The notes: generated from the sequence alone by a model not told the origin. A DNA stretch of 64,000 nt from Bacillus sp. EB01 (GCF_000613125.1 NZ_HG964497.1:2270000-2333999), one strand, 5' to 3'; shown: positions 24,712 through 34,463, numbered from the stretch's first letter. Numbers and translations are program-made.

Positions 24712-25541
24712 ATCGTTATTACAAATTAGTCAATTTCGAAATCAACCGGTTTTTTAAACTATATGTTTCTCTACTGGTAATTTTGGTGGTTACAGAATTT
24801 GCTGGGGTTATTTCCATCTCCAAATGGTATATGAATCAAGCGAATAAACTAATGGTTACGAACTCATTGTCCGCTTCTGAATATGTACATCAATACGGCC
24901 AAACCTCATTTGTATCCATTATTGATAGTTTATGGTTCATAGGCCCAATCGGCTTATCCGCAGCAGCTCTGATCTTGTATGTATTTATGATTTGGTATAG
25001 GGAATGGAATGGGAAAAATACATTTGTATACCGTTTGTTAATGCTTCCTATCCCGAGATTAACGATATTTTTTGCAAAGGCAACCGCGATATTCCTTATG
25101 GTACTTGGCTTAGTTGCAGCACAAATACTGCTCTTTCCTGTACAAAAGATCTTGTTTGAATGGCTTGTCCCTGGTGAATTCAGAATCTTAATGGGCATGA
25201 GTGAAACCTTGCAGGCCAGCATGTATGCTTCGATTATTCTGCCTTCCACATTTTCAGAATTCATCCTATTTTACGGTGTAGGTTTTACAGCTTTATTGGT
25301 TATCTTTACAGCCATCCTTTTTGAAAGATGCTATCGAGTAAAGGGGATTTTTATAGGAATCATGTATTGCGTTGCAGCATGTACCCTTTTTGCTTCACCT
25401 TTCCTGATCATGGTATGGATGAATTACCAGTTCCTTTATCCAATTGAAATTCTATTAATCGAGATTGGACTAATTCTATTAATAGCAGCGGCGTCCATAT
25501 TGACAAGCAGATTATTACTTAATAAAAAAATCACTGTATAG
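24708..25541 (+). CDS. ABC transporter permease subunit
   Basis: A 277-residue protein with about six membrane helices, including LYVSLLVILVVTEFAGVI at the N-terminus and LIEIGLILLIAAASILTSRL at the C-terminus. It lacks a large extracellular domain, so it resembles ABC-2-type permeases. The start overlaps the ATPase stop codon. It should form the membrane part of the transporter encoded by this operon. Confidence 0.82.
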   Translation: MNRYYKLVNFEINRFFKLYVSLLVILVVTEFAGVISISKWYMNQANKLMVTNSLSASEYVHQYGQTSFVSIIDSLWFIGPIGLSAAALILYVFMIWYREWNGKNTFVYRLLMLPIPRLTIFFAKATAIFLMVLGLVAAQILLFPVQKILFEWLVPGEFRILMGMSETLQASMYASIILPSTFSEFILFYGVGFTALLVIFTAILFERCYRVKGIFIGIMYCVAACTLFASPFLIMVWMNYQFLYPIEILLIEIGLILLIAAASILTSRLLLNKKITV

Positions 25542-25556
25542 GGGGATAGAGACAAT

Positions 25557-26762
25557 ATGAAACGGTACATAACATCCATTTTACTTTTATCCATTATCGT
25601 TCTTAGTATTGGAGCTTTTTATATCCAGTCAGCAGCTTCCGGAAGCCCCCAGTTTTCTTTGAAAAAACAAACTGGCAGCCAGAAAGAGGCAGACCAAGTT
25701 AACATTCATGGATCTTATCAAAATAACAACTTCATTGACAACGTTACCATCACTACAAACGGTTCCGAATATAATAAAGAAAATGGTCTTATTGATAAAA
25801 CTGAAAAACTGTTTTCTGACAACGATGGCCATAAAGACCTTGATAAGAAGTACCGTTCATTCATGAGAGGGAAAACAGGCATGAACTCATTTTACGAGGA
25901 TGAGGATCACCTAATATTTGGTGATGTTGAGTATCATTTTGGTGAAATGACCAACGATTTTACATTCAATCTTTCCATGCTGGCAAAAGAATCGGAAACG
26001 GAAAAAAACTTCAAAATTGATATTCCTAATAAAGAAAAGTATTCATTTATAAGTGTTGAAGATATACAGTTGATTGGAAACAAATTAAAAATACTGACCA
26101 GGAACGCGGATTATGACTCTGATAATACAGAAGTACACCTTTACACAATTAACTTTGCTAACAAAGAAGTTGAGGAAGACAAAATCGTAGTCTCAACGGA
26201 GAACGGTAAAGAAAATTTACTTACAGATTTGCAACTGCTTAATCAAACCAATACCAGACAGCCAAGCCAGTTTGCTTTCTTTTTCAAAGAAACCTCTAAA
26301 CAATTTGAAGATGAGGAAAGTACGTTTTCTGAACCTTTAAGTGCCGAGGTAATCATGATTGATTTAGAAATCGGCAAAGAAATTAAAGTTGACGTTCCTA
26401 AAGAACTTCAAATGGAACCCCATATATTGCCGTATTACGATAGTGAATTGCTATACTTTACTCAACCGGGTGAGAATGGTTTGAAACTCGTAACGTACAG
26501 CCATAAAGAGGGGAGAATTGTAAATGTGATTGAGACAGGGCTTGCAGAATCAGTTGGCTTTCAATTTGCCGTAAAAAACGGAAAGGCTTATATCGTTACA
26601 ACACCTGAAAGAATCGGACAAAAGCCTTCTTCTGCTCCTTCACTTAAAATTTTAGAAATCAAAACGGGGAACGAACTATATCAGGGAGTTGTTGAGTTGA
26701 AGGACCAAGATAAAAATAAAACGGAAGGTTATCTGATGATTGACTGGCTAACTATTGAATAA
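25557..26762 (+). CDS. Exported protein of unknown function in the GntR-ABC operon
   Basis: A 401-residue protein with an N-terminal signal anchor (SILLLSIIVLSIGAFYI) and a large extracytoplasmic domain rich in charged residues. Phrases such as HLIFGDVEYHFGEMTNDFTF and LYFTQPGENGLKLVTYSHKE suggest a beta-propeller-like fold, but this is inference. It starts 15 bp after the permease with GGGGGATAGAG upstream, and a terminator follows, so it is the last gene of the operon and may be an accessory or sensor protein. No family was recognised. Confidence 0.7.
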   Translation: MKRYITSILLLSIIVLSIGAFYIQSAASGSPQFSLKKQTGSQKEADQVNIHGSYQNNNFIDNVTITTNGSEYNKENGLIDKTEKLFSDNDGHKDLDKKYRSFMRGKTGMNSFYEDEDHLIFGDVEYHFGEMTNDFTFNLSMLAKESETEKNFKIDIPNKEKYSFISVEDIQLIGNKLKILTRNADYDSDNTEVHLYTINFANKEVEEDKIVVSTENGKENLLTDLQLLNQTNTRQPSQFAFFFKETSKQFEDEESTFSEPLSAEVIMIDLEIGKEIKVDVPKELQMEPHILPYYDSELLYFTQPGENGLKLVTYSHKEGRIVNVIETGLAESVGFQFAVKNGKAYIVTTPERIGQKPSSAPSLKILEIKTGNELYQGVVELKDQDKNKTEGYLMIDWLTIE

Positions 26763-26773
26763 GTAGCAGAATT

Positions 26774-26812
26774 GAAAAACGTGCACCCGTCATTAAACAG
26801 GTGCACGTTTTC
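26774..26812 (+). terminator. Terminator of the GntR-ABC operon
   Basis: A stem of at least 12 bp, AAAACGTGCACC/GGTGCACGTTTT, lies within 26774-26812 with a 12-nt loop and a T-rich tail. Confidence 0.88.
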
Positions 26813-26901
26813 ATTATTGGGTACGTTAAAATGAAGCCGTCCATAGAAACGAACTATGTTGGTTACTAATGATCGCTTTTCATGGTACTTTTTTAGAACA
26901 T

Positions 26902-27078
26902 CTATTTTTCCTTGATTTCTTTTTTAATTTCTTCAGTAAGCCCTTCCGAGGCGCGCTTAAACTCGCGGATTGAACTTCCTACAGCACGGCCGATCTCTGG
27001 CAATTTATTCGGACCGAACACGATCAGGGCAACGATAAGAATCAGAATCATTCCCGGTACACCGATATTGGATAACAT
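26902..27078 (-). CDS. tatA: Twin-arginine translocase subunit TatA/TatE
   Basis: A 58-residue protein with the TatA layout: a short N-terminal membrane helix (GMILILIVALIVF), the hinge motif FGPNKLPEIGRAVGS and an amphipathic, charged C-terminal helix. TatA multimers form the pore that exports folded proteins with twin-arginine signals. The ATG at 27078 follows GGGAGATG; the upstream in-frame ATG at 27105 has no ribosome binding site. No tatC is adjacent, as for the solitary TatAc of B. subtilis. Confidence 0.9.
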   Translation of the reverse strand: MLSNIGVPGMILILIVALIVFGPNKLPEIGRAVGSSIREFKRASEGLTEEIKKEIKEK

Positions 27079-27287
27079 TATTTCATCTCCCAGTGAGAAT
27101 TTCATGCGTGTAATACAATGTCAGTATACCTCTTTTTTTAAAAGGGGACTAGTATTTAGAAGTAACAGGTTCTGTTTGGCGGAGAAAATTATTGAATCGA
27201 ATTAGCATTAATAATCGTATATAAATATAAACAATTAACTTTTATAGGTTTGAATACAACAAAAACGATGTTTAAGGAGGGGGAAGT

Positions 27288-27584
27288 ATGCAAAAATGTG
27301 AAAACTGTAAATCACCATTTAGCTGGAGGAAAATCTATAAATCCCTTTCGTGGTTTTATAAACCAATTGAATGTGACAACTGCGGTACTAAACATAAGAT
27401 AACCATGTTTAGTAGGAGTACAGTTGCAGCCATTTCTACTTTACCAATTTTCATAGTTTTTCATTTCCTTTCTCCTTCTAATAACGGCTATGTAAACATT
27501 GGTATAGGAGCCATTATATCAATTGTTGGTGTAATGCTCGCTCCATATATTGTTCGATACAAAGAGAATGGAGAGGAATTGTAA
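27288..27584 (+). CDS. CXXC-20-CXXC zinc-ribbon membrane protein (TIGR04104-like)
   Basis: A 98-residue protein with two CxxC pairs (CENC at residues 4-7 and CDNC about 21 residues later), the pattern of the small cxxc_20_cxxc family, probably binding one zinc ion. Two membrane helices follow (AAISTLPIFIVFHFL and IGIGAIISIVGVMLAPYIV). GGAGGGGGA precedes ATG 27288. The function of the family is unknown. Confidence 0.78.
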   Translation: MQKCENCKSPFSWRKIYKSLSWFYKPIECDNCGTKHKITMFSRSTVAAISTLPIFIVFHFLSPSNNGYVNIGIGAIISIVGVMLAPYIVRYKENGEEL

Positions 27585-27995
27585 CAAAGTAAACAAGCGC
27601 TTTAATTGAAGAGGGAATCATTCTCTAGCGGCCCTCCACTTTATATTCCATATGAACTATAAAAAAAGACCGACAAGGATTACTGTCGGTCTTTTCGTTG
27701 TATAAAATGAAAATTTCCTTTCATTCTTTACACCAGAAGAAGATGACGGATACTCAAGCGGAACCTCTTTAACTTTTTCTTTTATCCACTCCTAACCGGT
27801 AAGCCCTAGCTTTTCGGAGTACGATGTGTGAAATCGAAATTATATGAGCCATTTCAACACTGATATGAGCATTTAGACAATTACTGGAAAAAGCCTGATG
27901 CAAACATCCTTGAATAGGGGCGCCCAAGCCACTATTTACTATGGGTAACCCCAGTTAGTTATGGTTTCTCACCTTCGTATGCAAGTATGGTCCGT
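27585..27995. other. Intergenic region between convergent genes
   Basis: Apart from the bidirectional hairpin at 27664-27695, nothing with a start site is visible. On the minus strand a short frame near 27700-27790 (EWIKEKVKEVPLEYP) could be a gene relic, but this is weak. Confidence 0.4.
27664..27695. terminator. Bidirectional terminator
   Basis: A 12-bp stem AAAAGACCGACA/TGTCGGTCTTTT with an 8-nt loop, A run on the left and T run on the right. Confidence 0.85.
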
Positions 27996-29195
27996 TCAGG
28001 ATGGTTTTTCCTTATGAGCTGCTAATGCAACTGTTTTCCTGCTCCCAACTAGATACAGTAACAAAATAATAATCATAAAAGCAGCGGAATAAGTAAATGT
28101 CATCCCGTACCCAACATTTTTTGCCAAGAAACCGAGCCCTACTGAGCCAATGGCCAAACCGAAATCAATAAAGATAAGCAGCATGGAATTGGCCGTTGCT
28201 TTTTTCTCTGCTGGAACAAGCGTTAATGCCCAAGCCTGGATAGTTGGATGGATTACCCCATATGCGATTCCAAATAATATTCCTGAAACCCAAACCATAA
28301 CCATACCAGTAGAAAAGCCCAATAAGACCAAACCCGCCGCACCGGAGACAGCGGCCGGAATAATAAGAATCCTATGGCCCCATCTGTCAAAAATTTTACC
28401 AGAGAAGAACCGTACTAATACCATCGCAATCCCTTGTGCAATAAAAAACTGTGAAATCTTTCCGCCAACATCGATCTCTTTTCCAAACGCTCCTATAAAG
28501 TTGACTGTTCCTGCAATCGCCATATAATTAAGTGCCACCAAAATAGATGGAAGGAGAACACGCTTATCGAACATGTACTTATAGAAAGGTTCTTTCTTTG
28601 TCTCCTGTGGGCTTTCCTTTTCTTTTTTAACCGTATTTTTCACAAAAAAACTGCACACAAGTGAAAAGGCCATAAGCCCGAGAGTTAAAAGCATCATCGA
28701 ATTAAATGAAAAATTAGCAAGATAAGAAATTGCAATTAGTGGTCCCATTGTCGTCCCCACGCTTGTAGACATTGCGAAAAACACAATACCCTCACCTAAG
28801 CGGGATTTAGGAACAATATTACTTGATATCGTGAAGACTAAAATCGTAAGCATACTAAAGCCAATACCTTGCAGTGCCCGAATCAATATTAAAAAAACGA
28901 TGGAGTCGTTTACAAAAGTAAGGGCAATAGTACCTATAAAATAGATAAGGGAAATAATGAGGAGGAATTTCATATTAACTTTTTGGATAATCACACTGGC
29001 AAAGAAGCGGGTAACCAACGATGCTAACATTAAGGTCGTTGTCATGATTCCTGCAACCGCTGGATTATTAGTTATAGTTGATACGAAAATTGGAAAACCC
29101 GCAGTAATCATATAAAAAGAAGCGAACATGACTAAAGACAATAAAATAATAATGACATATTGATTAGTCCATAATTTAGGTTTAATTTTCCTCAT
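27996..29195 (-). CDS. MFS transporter
   Basis: A 399-residue protein with twelve predicted membrane helices and the major facilitator layout of two six-helix halves joined by a charged loop (NTVKKEKESPQETKKEP). A signature-like loop between helices 2 and 3 reads ASLVTRFFASVIIQKVNMK, and RFFSGKIFDRWGHR marks the equivalent loop of the second half. It is probably a drug or metabolite exporter. ATG 29195 is preceded by AAGGCGG; the TTG at 29216 is less likely. Confidence 0.85.
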   Translation of the reverse strand: MRKIKPKLWTNQYVIIILLSLVMFASFYMITAGFPIFVSTITNNPAVAGIMTTTLMLASLVTRFFASVIIQKVNMKFLLIISLIYFIGTIALTFVNDSIVFLILIRALQGIGFSMLTILVFTISSNIVPKSRLGEGIVFFAMSTSVGTTMGPLIAISYLANFSFNSMMLLTLGLMAFSLVCSFFVKNTVKKEKESPQETKKEPFYKYMFDKRVLLPSILVALNYMAIAGTVNFIGAFGKEIDVGGKISQFFIAQGIAMVLVRFFSGKIFDRWGHRILIIPAAVSGAAGLVLLGFSTGMVMVWVSGILFGIAYGVIHPTIQAWALTLVPAEKKATANSMLLIFIDFGLAIGSVGLGFLAKNVGYGMTFTYSAAFMIIILLLYLVGSRKTVALAAHKEKPS

Positions 29196-29427
29196 AGATA
29201 TAGTACCGCCTTCCAAGGCTATTTCTATAAATAGTGATGAATTTATTGTTACCGTATTATTTATAAATATTTGAAGTAGTTTTTGCTTTGTAGAAAAAGT
29301 TCATGTATATACAGGGATGGCTCGTTTATGGAAGTTTTATTCCAGGGAGGATTCAGGCTTTATTTGGTGAATTGTTACTGTAGAAATTCCTGTGGAGAAT
29401 TTACTGAATAAGAAACAGGGGGAGAAA

Positions 29428-30120
29428 ATGTCGGATACAATAATGTTGCCTGAGCCTCATAAGTATGCAGTTTGTGCCAGTGAAGATATACCAATTAAGG
29501 AATTTTATAATGGAGTCTTTGAGGAGATCTTTATCTTTTATCACCCTTTTATAAATCCGAAAACAATCGATTGGAAAGAAGGCTCTTCCTTCGGGAAAAG
29601 TGATATCACTAATCATTGTGAACCAATTACCTGGAAAAACTTCCTTCAATTATCTTCAATTGAAAGTAATAAGAAATTGGACATCGGACTGCGGACATTT
29701 ATAGGAGGATTAAACAAACAATTTGTTGATGAAGAAACAGCAGAAATAATCCACGATGTTTGTGAAAAAAACAAACTGATCATACCATCTGAAGGGTTTT
29801 TTTCAGAACTCCTGCTTAATAAAATTCTAGATGCCCTTAAAAAGGAAGGGCACGAGTGGATATGGTGCGGAGATGAATTTGGTACTGAACGGAAATTGCA
29901 ACATATCGAGGATTTAATCGAAGACAACTATCCTTTTAGTAATCAGAGAGTCAATTTATTTACACAAGATGCCAGCATTTTACTGACGACACATTGGGAC
30001 AGCCATTTTTCTCTATTGTGCTCAGACAAAGGGACGGTAAACCGAATAGTAAATTCCTGTGATTTAGAAGGCTTTCATTGTAATGATAAAACCATGATTT
30101 ATTGGAGTATCCACAACTAA
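29428..30120 (+). CDS. Hypothetical protein, 230 residues (possibly DUF2711)
   Basis: A soluble protein with an aromatic-rich sequence, including FYHPFINPKTIDWKE, HEWIWCGDEFGTERKLQH and LLTTHWDSHFSLLCSD. The arrangement recalls DUF2711 proteins of bacilli, but this is from memory and uncertain. No signal peptide or membrane helix. ATG 29428 follows AGGGGGAG; an in-frame ATG-less extension begins at 29392 without a site. It is followed 41 bp later by a small membrane-anchored hypothetical gene. Confidence 0.6.
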   Translation: MSDTIMLPEPHKYAVCASEDIPIKEFYNGVFEEIFIFYHPFINPKTIDWKEGSSFGKSDITNHCEPITWKNFLQLSSIESNKKLDIGLRTFIGGLNKQFVDEETAEIIHDVCEKNKLIIPSEGFFSELLLNKILDALKKEGHEWIWCGDEFGTERKLQHIEDLIEDNYPFSNQRVNLFTQDASILLTTHWDSHFSLLCSDKGTVNRIVNSCDLEGFHCNDKTMIYWSIHN

Positions 30121-30161
30121 AAAAATACTTCGACAAGTCGATACGTTCAGGGGGAGTGAAC

Positions 30162-30672
30162 ATGAGACATAAACAGAAGTTATTATTGAAAATTTCTATT
30201 GCTTTCAATATAATTCTTATCGCAATTGTTGCTTGGGGAATTGTAAATTTGTATTTCGTGAACGAGCAAGTTCTTCTAACAGAGGTTCAATATAATTTAG
30301 TAGAATTGGAAGGGTTGATCGCAAATCAAAGTGAGAAAAATTGGCCGGAACCGAACTTGGTTACAACTAAGTTAGGAGATGTCCTGAACGGTATTTTACT
30401 TGGTAAAACTACTGGTGAACAACTGGGAATCCTTTCAGAGAATGATGAAAAAATCCTTACTAATTTGTATACTAAATTAAATCGTTATCCCAATGATGAA
30501 TTATATAGTTTTATTGAAGTATCTGAAGAAGGTAAAAAGAATTTTGAAGAATTACGAGAAGTTCTTCGCGAAGCAGGCTTAGGACTGAATATTTCAATAA
30601 GTGCAAGTTATGGATTCTTTTATGAAGCAAGCAAAGGAAATAGGAGAGAATGCCAATCCTCCAATAGATTAA
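30162..30672 (+). pseudogene. Membrane-anchored hypothetical gene with a 3' frameshift
   Basis: Starts at ATG 30162 after GGGGGAG, with one N-terminal membrane helix (ISIAFNIILIAIVAWGIV) and a helical extracytoplasmic domain. The frame as read runs to 30782, straight through a strong terminator hairpin, which is unnatural. Removing one T from the TT at 30608-30609 moves the frame to MDSFMKQAKEIGENANPPID with a TAA at 30670-30672, ahead of the terminator. One inserted base near 30609 is the simplest explanation. No family was recognised. A sequencing error is possible. Confidence 0.65.
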
Positions 30673-30690
30673 TAAACGCTCAGGAACAGA

Positions 30691-30732
30691 AAAAGCAGTG
30701 GATTTCATGGCAACCTGAAATTCACTGCTTTT
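30691..30732 (+). terminator. Strong terminator after the frameshifted gene
   Basis: A 16-bp stem (30691-30706 with 30717-30732, one G-T pair) and a 10-nt loop, ending in six T residues. Its stem sequence AAAAGCAGTGGATTT is shared with the terminator at 34464. Confidence 0.9.
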
Positions 30733-30952
30733 TTATAACTAATCTATGTTTGATACCGAAAATAGAAAGTTATAACTATTAAATTTGAAATAAGTACAAT
30801 TTGCAAAGGATAGATAAGTGTCCGTCCGAGTTTTTTGGGTAAATACTCCCAATAAGAACCTAATAAGTTTGCACAAAATGGTATTTTACACGTGCGTGTT
30901 ATGATAAGTATTAGTATCCTACTACATAGAAGAAACGAAAGAGGAATTGCAA

Positions 30953-31684
30953 ATGAATATATCAAAAGAAAAGGCTATCGAACTTGAGCATGTCGATTAT
31001 TCGGTTGGATCAGTGAATATCATAAAATATATTACAGGCTCCATTTCAAAAGGAAAAATCACGACACTTGTCGGTCCGTCTGGTGCGGGTAAAACCTCAT
31101 TATTCCGCCTGATTAATGGACTGGTTTCACCGACAAAAGGAGACATACGGATATCGGGGAAAAATATTGAAGAGTACGAACCGACCGAACTTAGAAGAAG
31201 TGTCGGCCTCGCGCTGCAAAATGCAACAATGATTAATGGCAATATTTTTAAAAACCTAGCATTGCCACGAACGTTAAAAAAGGAAACACTTTCTGAGGAG
31301 GAGGCTGCGGAACTTCTCACATCCGTGGGTTTGGAAAAAGACTTATTGAAGAGAGACGTAAAAGACCTTTCCGGCGGCCAGAGGCAAAAGGTTTCCATTG
31401 CGAGAACCCTCGTCAACCGGCCAAAGATTTTATTGCTCGATGAAATTACATCTTCACTTGATCGGGTTTCAAAGCAGGATATCGAGGAACTGATCGTTCG
31501 AATCAATAAAGAATTTAACGTTACGATTATGTGGATTACTCATAATCTGGAGCAGGCTATACATATCGGGGATGAGACATGGGTGATTATGGACGGGCAA
31601 CTCTTGGAATCTGGTGAAAGCAAGCTCCTTCTTGAGCCGCAAAATGAACTGGTAAAACAGTTTGTAAAGGGGGACATCAAATGA
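30953..31684 (+). CDS. fetA: ABC transporter ATPase FetA (YbbL)
   Basis: A 243-residue ATPase with Walker A GPSGAGKTS, signature LSGGQRQKVSIART, Walker B ILLLDEITSSLD and the switch THNLEQA. With the FetB-type permease it forms the FetAB (YbbLM) exporter, implicated in iron homeostasis and peroxide tolerance in E. coli. ATG 30953 follows GAAAGAGG; a TTG at 30947 is too near the site. The stop overlaps the next start by 4 bp. A short inverted repeat, ACACG-TG-CGTGT at 30888-30899, lies in the promoter region and could be an operator. Confidence 0.85.
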   Translation: MNISKEKAIELEHVDYSVGSVNIIKYITGSISKGKITTLVGPSGAGKTSLFRLINGLVSPTKGDIRISGKNIEEYEPTELRRSVGLALQNATMINGNIFKNLALPRTLKKETLSEEEAAELLTSVGLEKDLLKRDVKDLSGGQRQKVSIARTLVNRPKILLLDEITSSLDRVSKQDIEELIVRINKEFNVTIMWITHNLEQAIHIGDETWVIMDGQLLESGESKLLLEPQNELVKQFVKGDIK

Positions 31685-32427
31685 GCTACCTGGCATTATC
31701 CTTTAGCCTCGTCTTCGTTCTCATTCCACTTTTATTATCAAAGACCTTAAAGCTTGAACTTGAAAAAGATATACTGATCGCTACGATCCGGTCAATTATT
31801 CAACTGCTTATCGTCGGATATATCCTGACTTTCGTATTTGAGTCAGATCATATAACCTTTACCATACTCATGGTTGCCCTGATGATTGGTGCAGCAACTC
31901 AAAATGCCAGAAAAAAAGGGGCCGCCATTCAAGGGATTACCTGGAAGCTTATCCTAACTTTTGTTTTTATCGAGCTGCTTACGCAGGGTATTTTGCTCGG
32001 ATTAAACATTACTCCTGCAGAACCACAATATATTATTCCGATAAGCGGGATGGTTGTTGGGAACTCAATGGTTCTCGCGATTCTGTTCTTAAACCGTTTT
32101 ACCGCAGAAATAGAGGCGAGACATGATGAAACAGAGTTGATTTTAACGCTCGGTGGTACACCAAAGCAAGCTGTTCATATCCCTTTAATTACGTCGATAA
32201 AGGCAAGTTTGATTCCTACGATTGAAAGCCAAAAAACAATCGGGCTCGTTCAGCTTCCAGGAATGATGAGCGGTCAAATTATTGGCGGGGCTGATCCGGT
32301 TCAAGCAGTACAATTCCAGTTGTTAATTCTGTTCCTTCTGCTTTGTACTGCTGCGGTGACCAGCATAATGCTTGGTTTTCTTTCCTATCCGACATTATTC
32401 AATAAACGGATGCAATTAACGCGATAG
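31681..32427 (+). CDS. fetB: ABC transporter permease FetB (UPF0014, YbbM)
   Basis: A 248-residue membrane protein of the UPF0014 family, recognised by IATIRSIIQLLIVGYIL, GMVVGNSMVLAILFLNR and the highly conserved PTIESQKTIGLVQLPGMMSG and QIIGGADPVQAVQFQ segments. It forms the membrane half of the FetAB transporter. ATG 31681 overlaps the fetA stop (ATGA), showing translational coupling. Confidence 0.9.
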   Translation: MSYLALSFSLVFVLIPLLLSKTLKLELEKDILIATIRSIIQLLIVGYILTFVFESDHITFTILMVALMIGAATQNARKKGAAIQGITWKLILTFVFIELLTQGILLGLNITPAEPQYIIPISGMVVGNSMVLAILFLNRFTAEIEARHDETELILTLGGTPKQAVHIPLITSIKASLIPTIESQKTIGLVQLPGMMSGQIIGGADPVQAVQFQLLILFLLLCTAAVTSIMLGFLSYPTLFNKRMQLTR

Positions 32428-32581
32428 GAATGAATATTCTTTTCCCAGGATGTTGAATTCATTATTGAAAAAATGGTGTACTTGAAAAAGTACAATAAAT
32501 TCTGAAGTACGATATTTTTAAAGGTTTTTCTTAAGATTAATAGAATTAGTAAATAAAGCTGAACCAAAGGGTGGTATTTTA

Positions 32582-32965
32582 ATGAATTCAATTGCTTCTC
32601 CAATCGCTTGTAAGGTGAATAATGTTTTTATCCATGTCAGCAATCTAGAAAAATCAGCAGAATGGTATAGCGAACTACTTGGAATACCTTTTAATAAAGA
32701 TAATGTTGCATCTCCAGTTTACAATATCCCTGTTACATCAGAAACTGGACTTACTCTAGATGACCACACTTTCGATCCGAGCTTTAAACTAAAACCTTCA
32801 AATCATGTTTTATTTAATTTCTTTGTCAATGATATTGATGAAGCATACGAATTTATTAAAAACAAAGGAATTAAAGTTGTAAAAGAAATTGAGCGTATTG
32901 GCGATTTTGCTTATTTTAACTTTGAGGATTTGGATGGAAATGTATTAATGATTTGTAATAATTAA
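32582..32965 (+). CDS. VOC superfamily protein, 127 residues
   Basis: Has the VOC strands NVFIHVSNLEKSAEWYSELLG at the N-terminus (first part quoted) and FEDLDGNVLMICNN at the C-terminus. The middle FNFFVNDIDEAYEFIKNKG is the second-module start. It is related in pattern to the other VOC proteins here but with its own sequence. GGGTGG precedes ATG 32582, and a terminator follows. Substrate unknown. Confidence 0.8.
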   Translation: MNSIASPIACKVNNVFIHVSNLEKSAEWYSELLGIPFNKDNVASPVYNIPVTSETGLTLDDHTFDPSFKLKPSNHVLFNFFVNDIDEAYEFIKNKGIKVVKEIERIGDFAYFNFEDLDGNVLMICNN

Positions 32966-32972
32966 ATGCATT

Positions 32973-33003
32973 GAGCAATGGTTAGAATCCTATCCCATTG
33001 CTC
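32973..33003 (+). terminator. Terminator of the VOC gene
   Basis: A 9-bp stem GAGCAATGG/CCATTGCTC with a 13-nt loop, followed by TTTTTT. Confidence 0.88.
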
Positions 33004-33222
33004 TTTTTTCATATTGTGCGAAGTAAATAAATGGTGAAATTAAAATGAATAGCGTTTCTATTATTAATGGATTTAATCGACTGCTTTTTAACGTTCTTAT
33101 TTTCATATTATGAGGATAATCAACACGGAAGTAGTAAAATATCTTTGTATTCATTTATATAAATTCCTTTTGGTAATTATTATGCTAAACTAATTTTAAG
33201 AAAAGAAAATGGAGGGGAATTC

Positions 33223-34377
33223 ATGTATCGAAATATTCTTAGACATCCTGGACCTACTCCAATTCCTAAAAAAGTGGAATTGGCAATGGCCCAAGATATG
33301 ATTAGTCATCGTACCGAGGAATTTGTCCAGCTATATCGAGAAACGACGCAACGCGTGAAACCTGTCTTCGGGACCCAGCAGGAGATTTTGCTTCTTCCAT
33401 CAGGCGGGACAGCAGCATTGGAGGCGGCAGTAGTAAATACGGTTTCTCCTGGAGATGAAGTTGTTGTCATCACAGTAGGAGCCTTTGGGGATTATTTCGT
33501 TTCAATATGCGAGAAAAATGGTTTGAAAGTACATAAACTAGCTAAAAATTGGGGTGAAGCTTGCACAAAGGAAGACCTGATTGAGTTTTTGAAACCGCTA
33601 TCTAATGTTAAGGCAGTTTTTGCGACGTATAATGAAACGTCTACAGGAATCTTAAACCCTATTAAACAATTGGCAGAAGCTGTACACAATCATTCGGATG
33701 CCTTATTTATAGTCGATGGAGTAAGCTGTATAGGCGGTGCCCCAGCCGAAATGGATGAATGGGGTATCGATATTTTGGTGACAGGGTCACAAAAAGCGAT
33801 GATGCTGCCTCCTGGCCTTGCTCTTTTAGCAGTAAGTGAGAGGGCCTGGAAAGTGATAGAGGCCAATCAGACTCATGCGTATTTTTTAAATTTAATAAGC
33901 TATCGTGAGTGGGCAGCAAAAGGAATGACGCCTAATACTCCTTCAATTTCGCTCATTAAAGGCCTCTCCGCCGTGTGTGATTTAATTGAGGAGGAAGGAG
34001 GATTTTCGAAAACGGTTGAGCGGCACGAGGTCATGAAAAACATGGTTCGGGAAGCTATGAATGCTCTGTCTATCCCACTATTAACAATTGATGAGTTCGC
34101 ATCACCAACCATTACAGCGATCCGCACCCCAGAGGGAGTGGACTTGGCAGCTTTTTTAGAACATCTGAAAAAGAAATATCACCTCGATTTTGCTGGTGGC
34201 CTGGGTAATCTTCAAGGTAAAATTTTCAGATTTGGACATATGGGCTATTGCTTCCCTAGCGATATCCTTCAAGCAGTTTCCCTTATTGAAGCAGGTTTGA
34301 AGGATTTCTCCTATCAGTTTGAGCAAGGTGCCGGTGTGAAAGCTGCCCAAAATGTTTTCTTATCCTCCTTAAAATAG
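33223..34377 (+). CDS. Class V aminotransferase (alanine-glyoxylate aminotransferase-like)
   Basis: A 384-residue PLP enzyme of the fold-type I class V group. The N-terminus RHPGPTPIPKKVELAM is the family start. LLPSGGTAALEAAV binds the cofactor phosphate, Asp165 in IVDGVSCIGG contacts the pyridine nitrogen, and Lys191 in VTGSQKAMM is the Schiff-base lysine. The group includes alanine/serine-glyoxylate and ureidoglycine-glyoxylate aminotransferases; no purine genes flank it, so the substrate is open. GGAGGGG precedes ATG 33223. It is monocistronic, with a strong terminator downstream. Confidence 0.87.
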   Translation: MYRNILRHPGPTPIPKKVELAMAQDMISHRTEEFVQLYRETTQRVKPVFGTQQEILLLPSGGTAALEAAVVNTVSPGDEVVVITVGAFGDYFVSICEKNGLKVHKLAKNWGEACTKEDLIEFLKPLSNVKAVFATYNETSTGILNPIKQLAEAVHNHSDALFIVDGVSCIGGAPAEMDEWGIDILVTGSQKAMMLPPGLALLAVSERAWKVIEANQTHAYFLNLISYREWAAKGMTPNTPSISLIKGLSAVCDLIEEEGGFSKTVERHEVMKNMVREAMNALSIPLLTIDEFASPTITAIRTPEGVDLAAFLEHLKKKYHLDFAGGLGNLQGKIFRFGHMGYCFPSDILQAVSLIEAGLKDFSYQFEQGAGVKAAQNVFLSSLK

Positions 34378-34463
34378 AAACATATTTTAAGAGCAGGCTG
34401 CTTTTAGTGGAAGCTATACACCTTCAATTTATTATTGTTATAAAGTAAATTTTAAATCACATG

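Noticed and set aside
30889-30913. Promoter and operator of fetAB
   Set aside because: The ACACG/CGTGT arms are short and no -35/-10 pair of good spacing could be placed, so it is only mentioned in the fetA entry.
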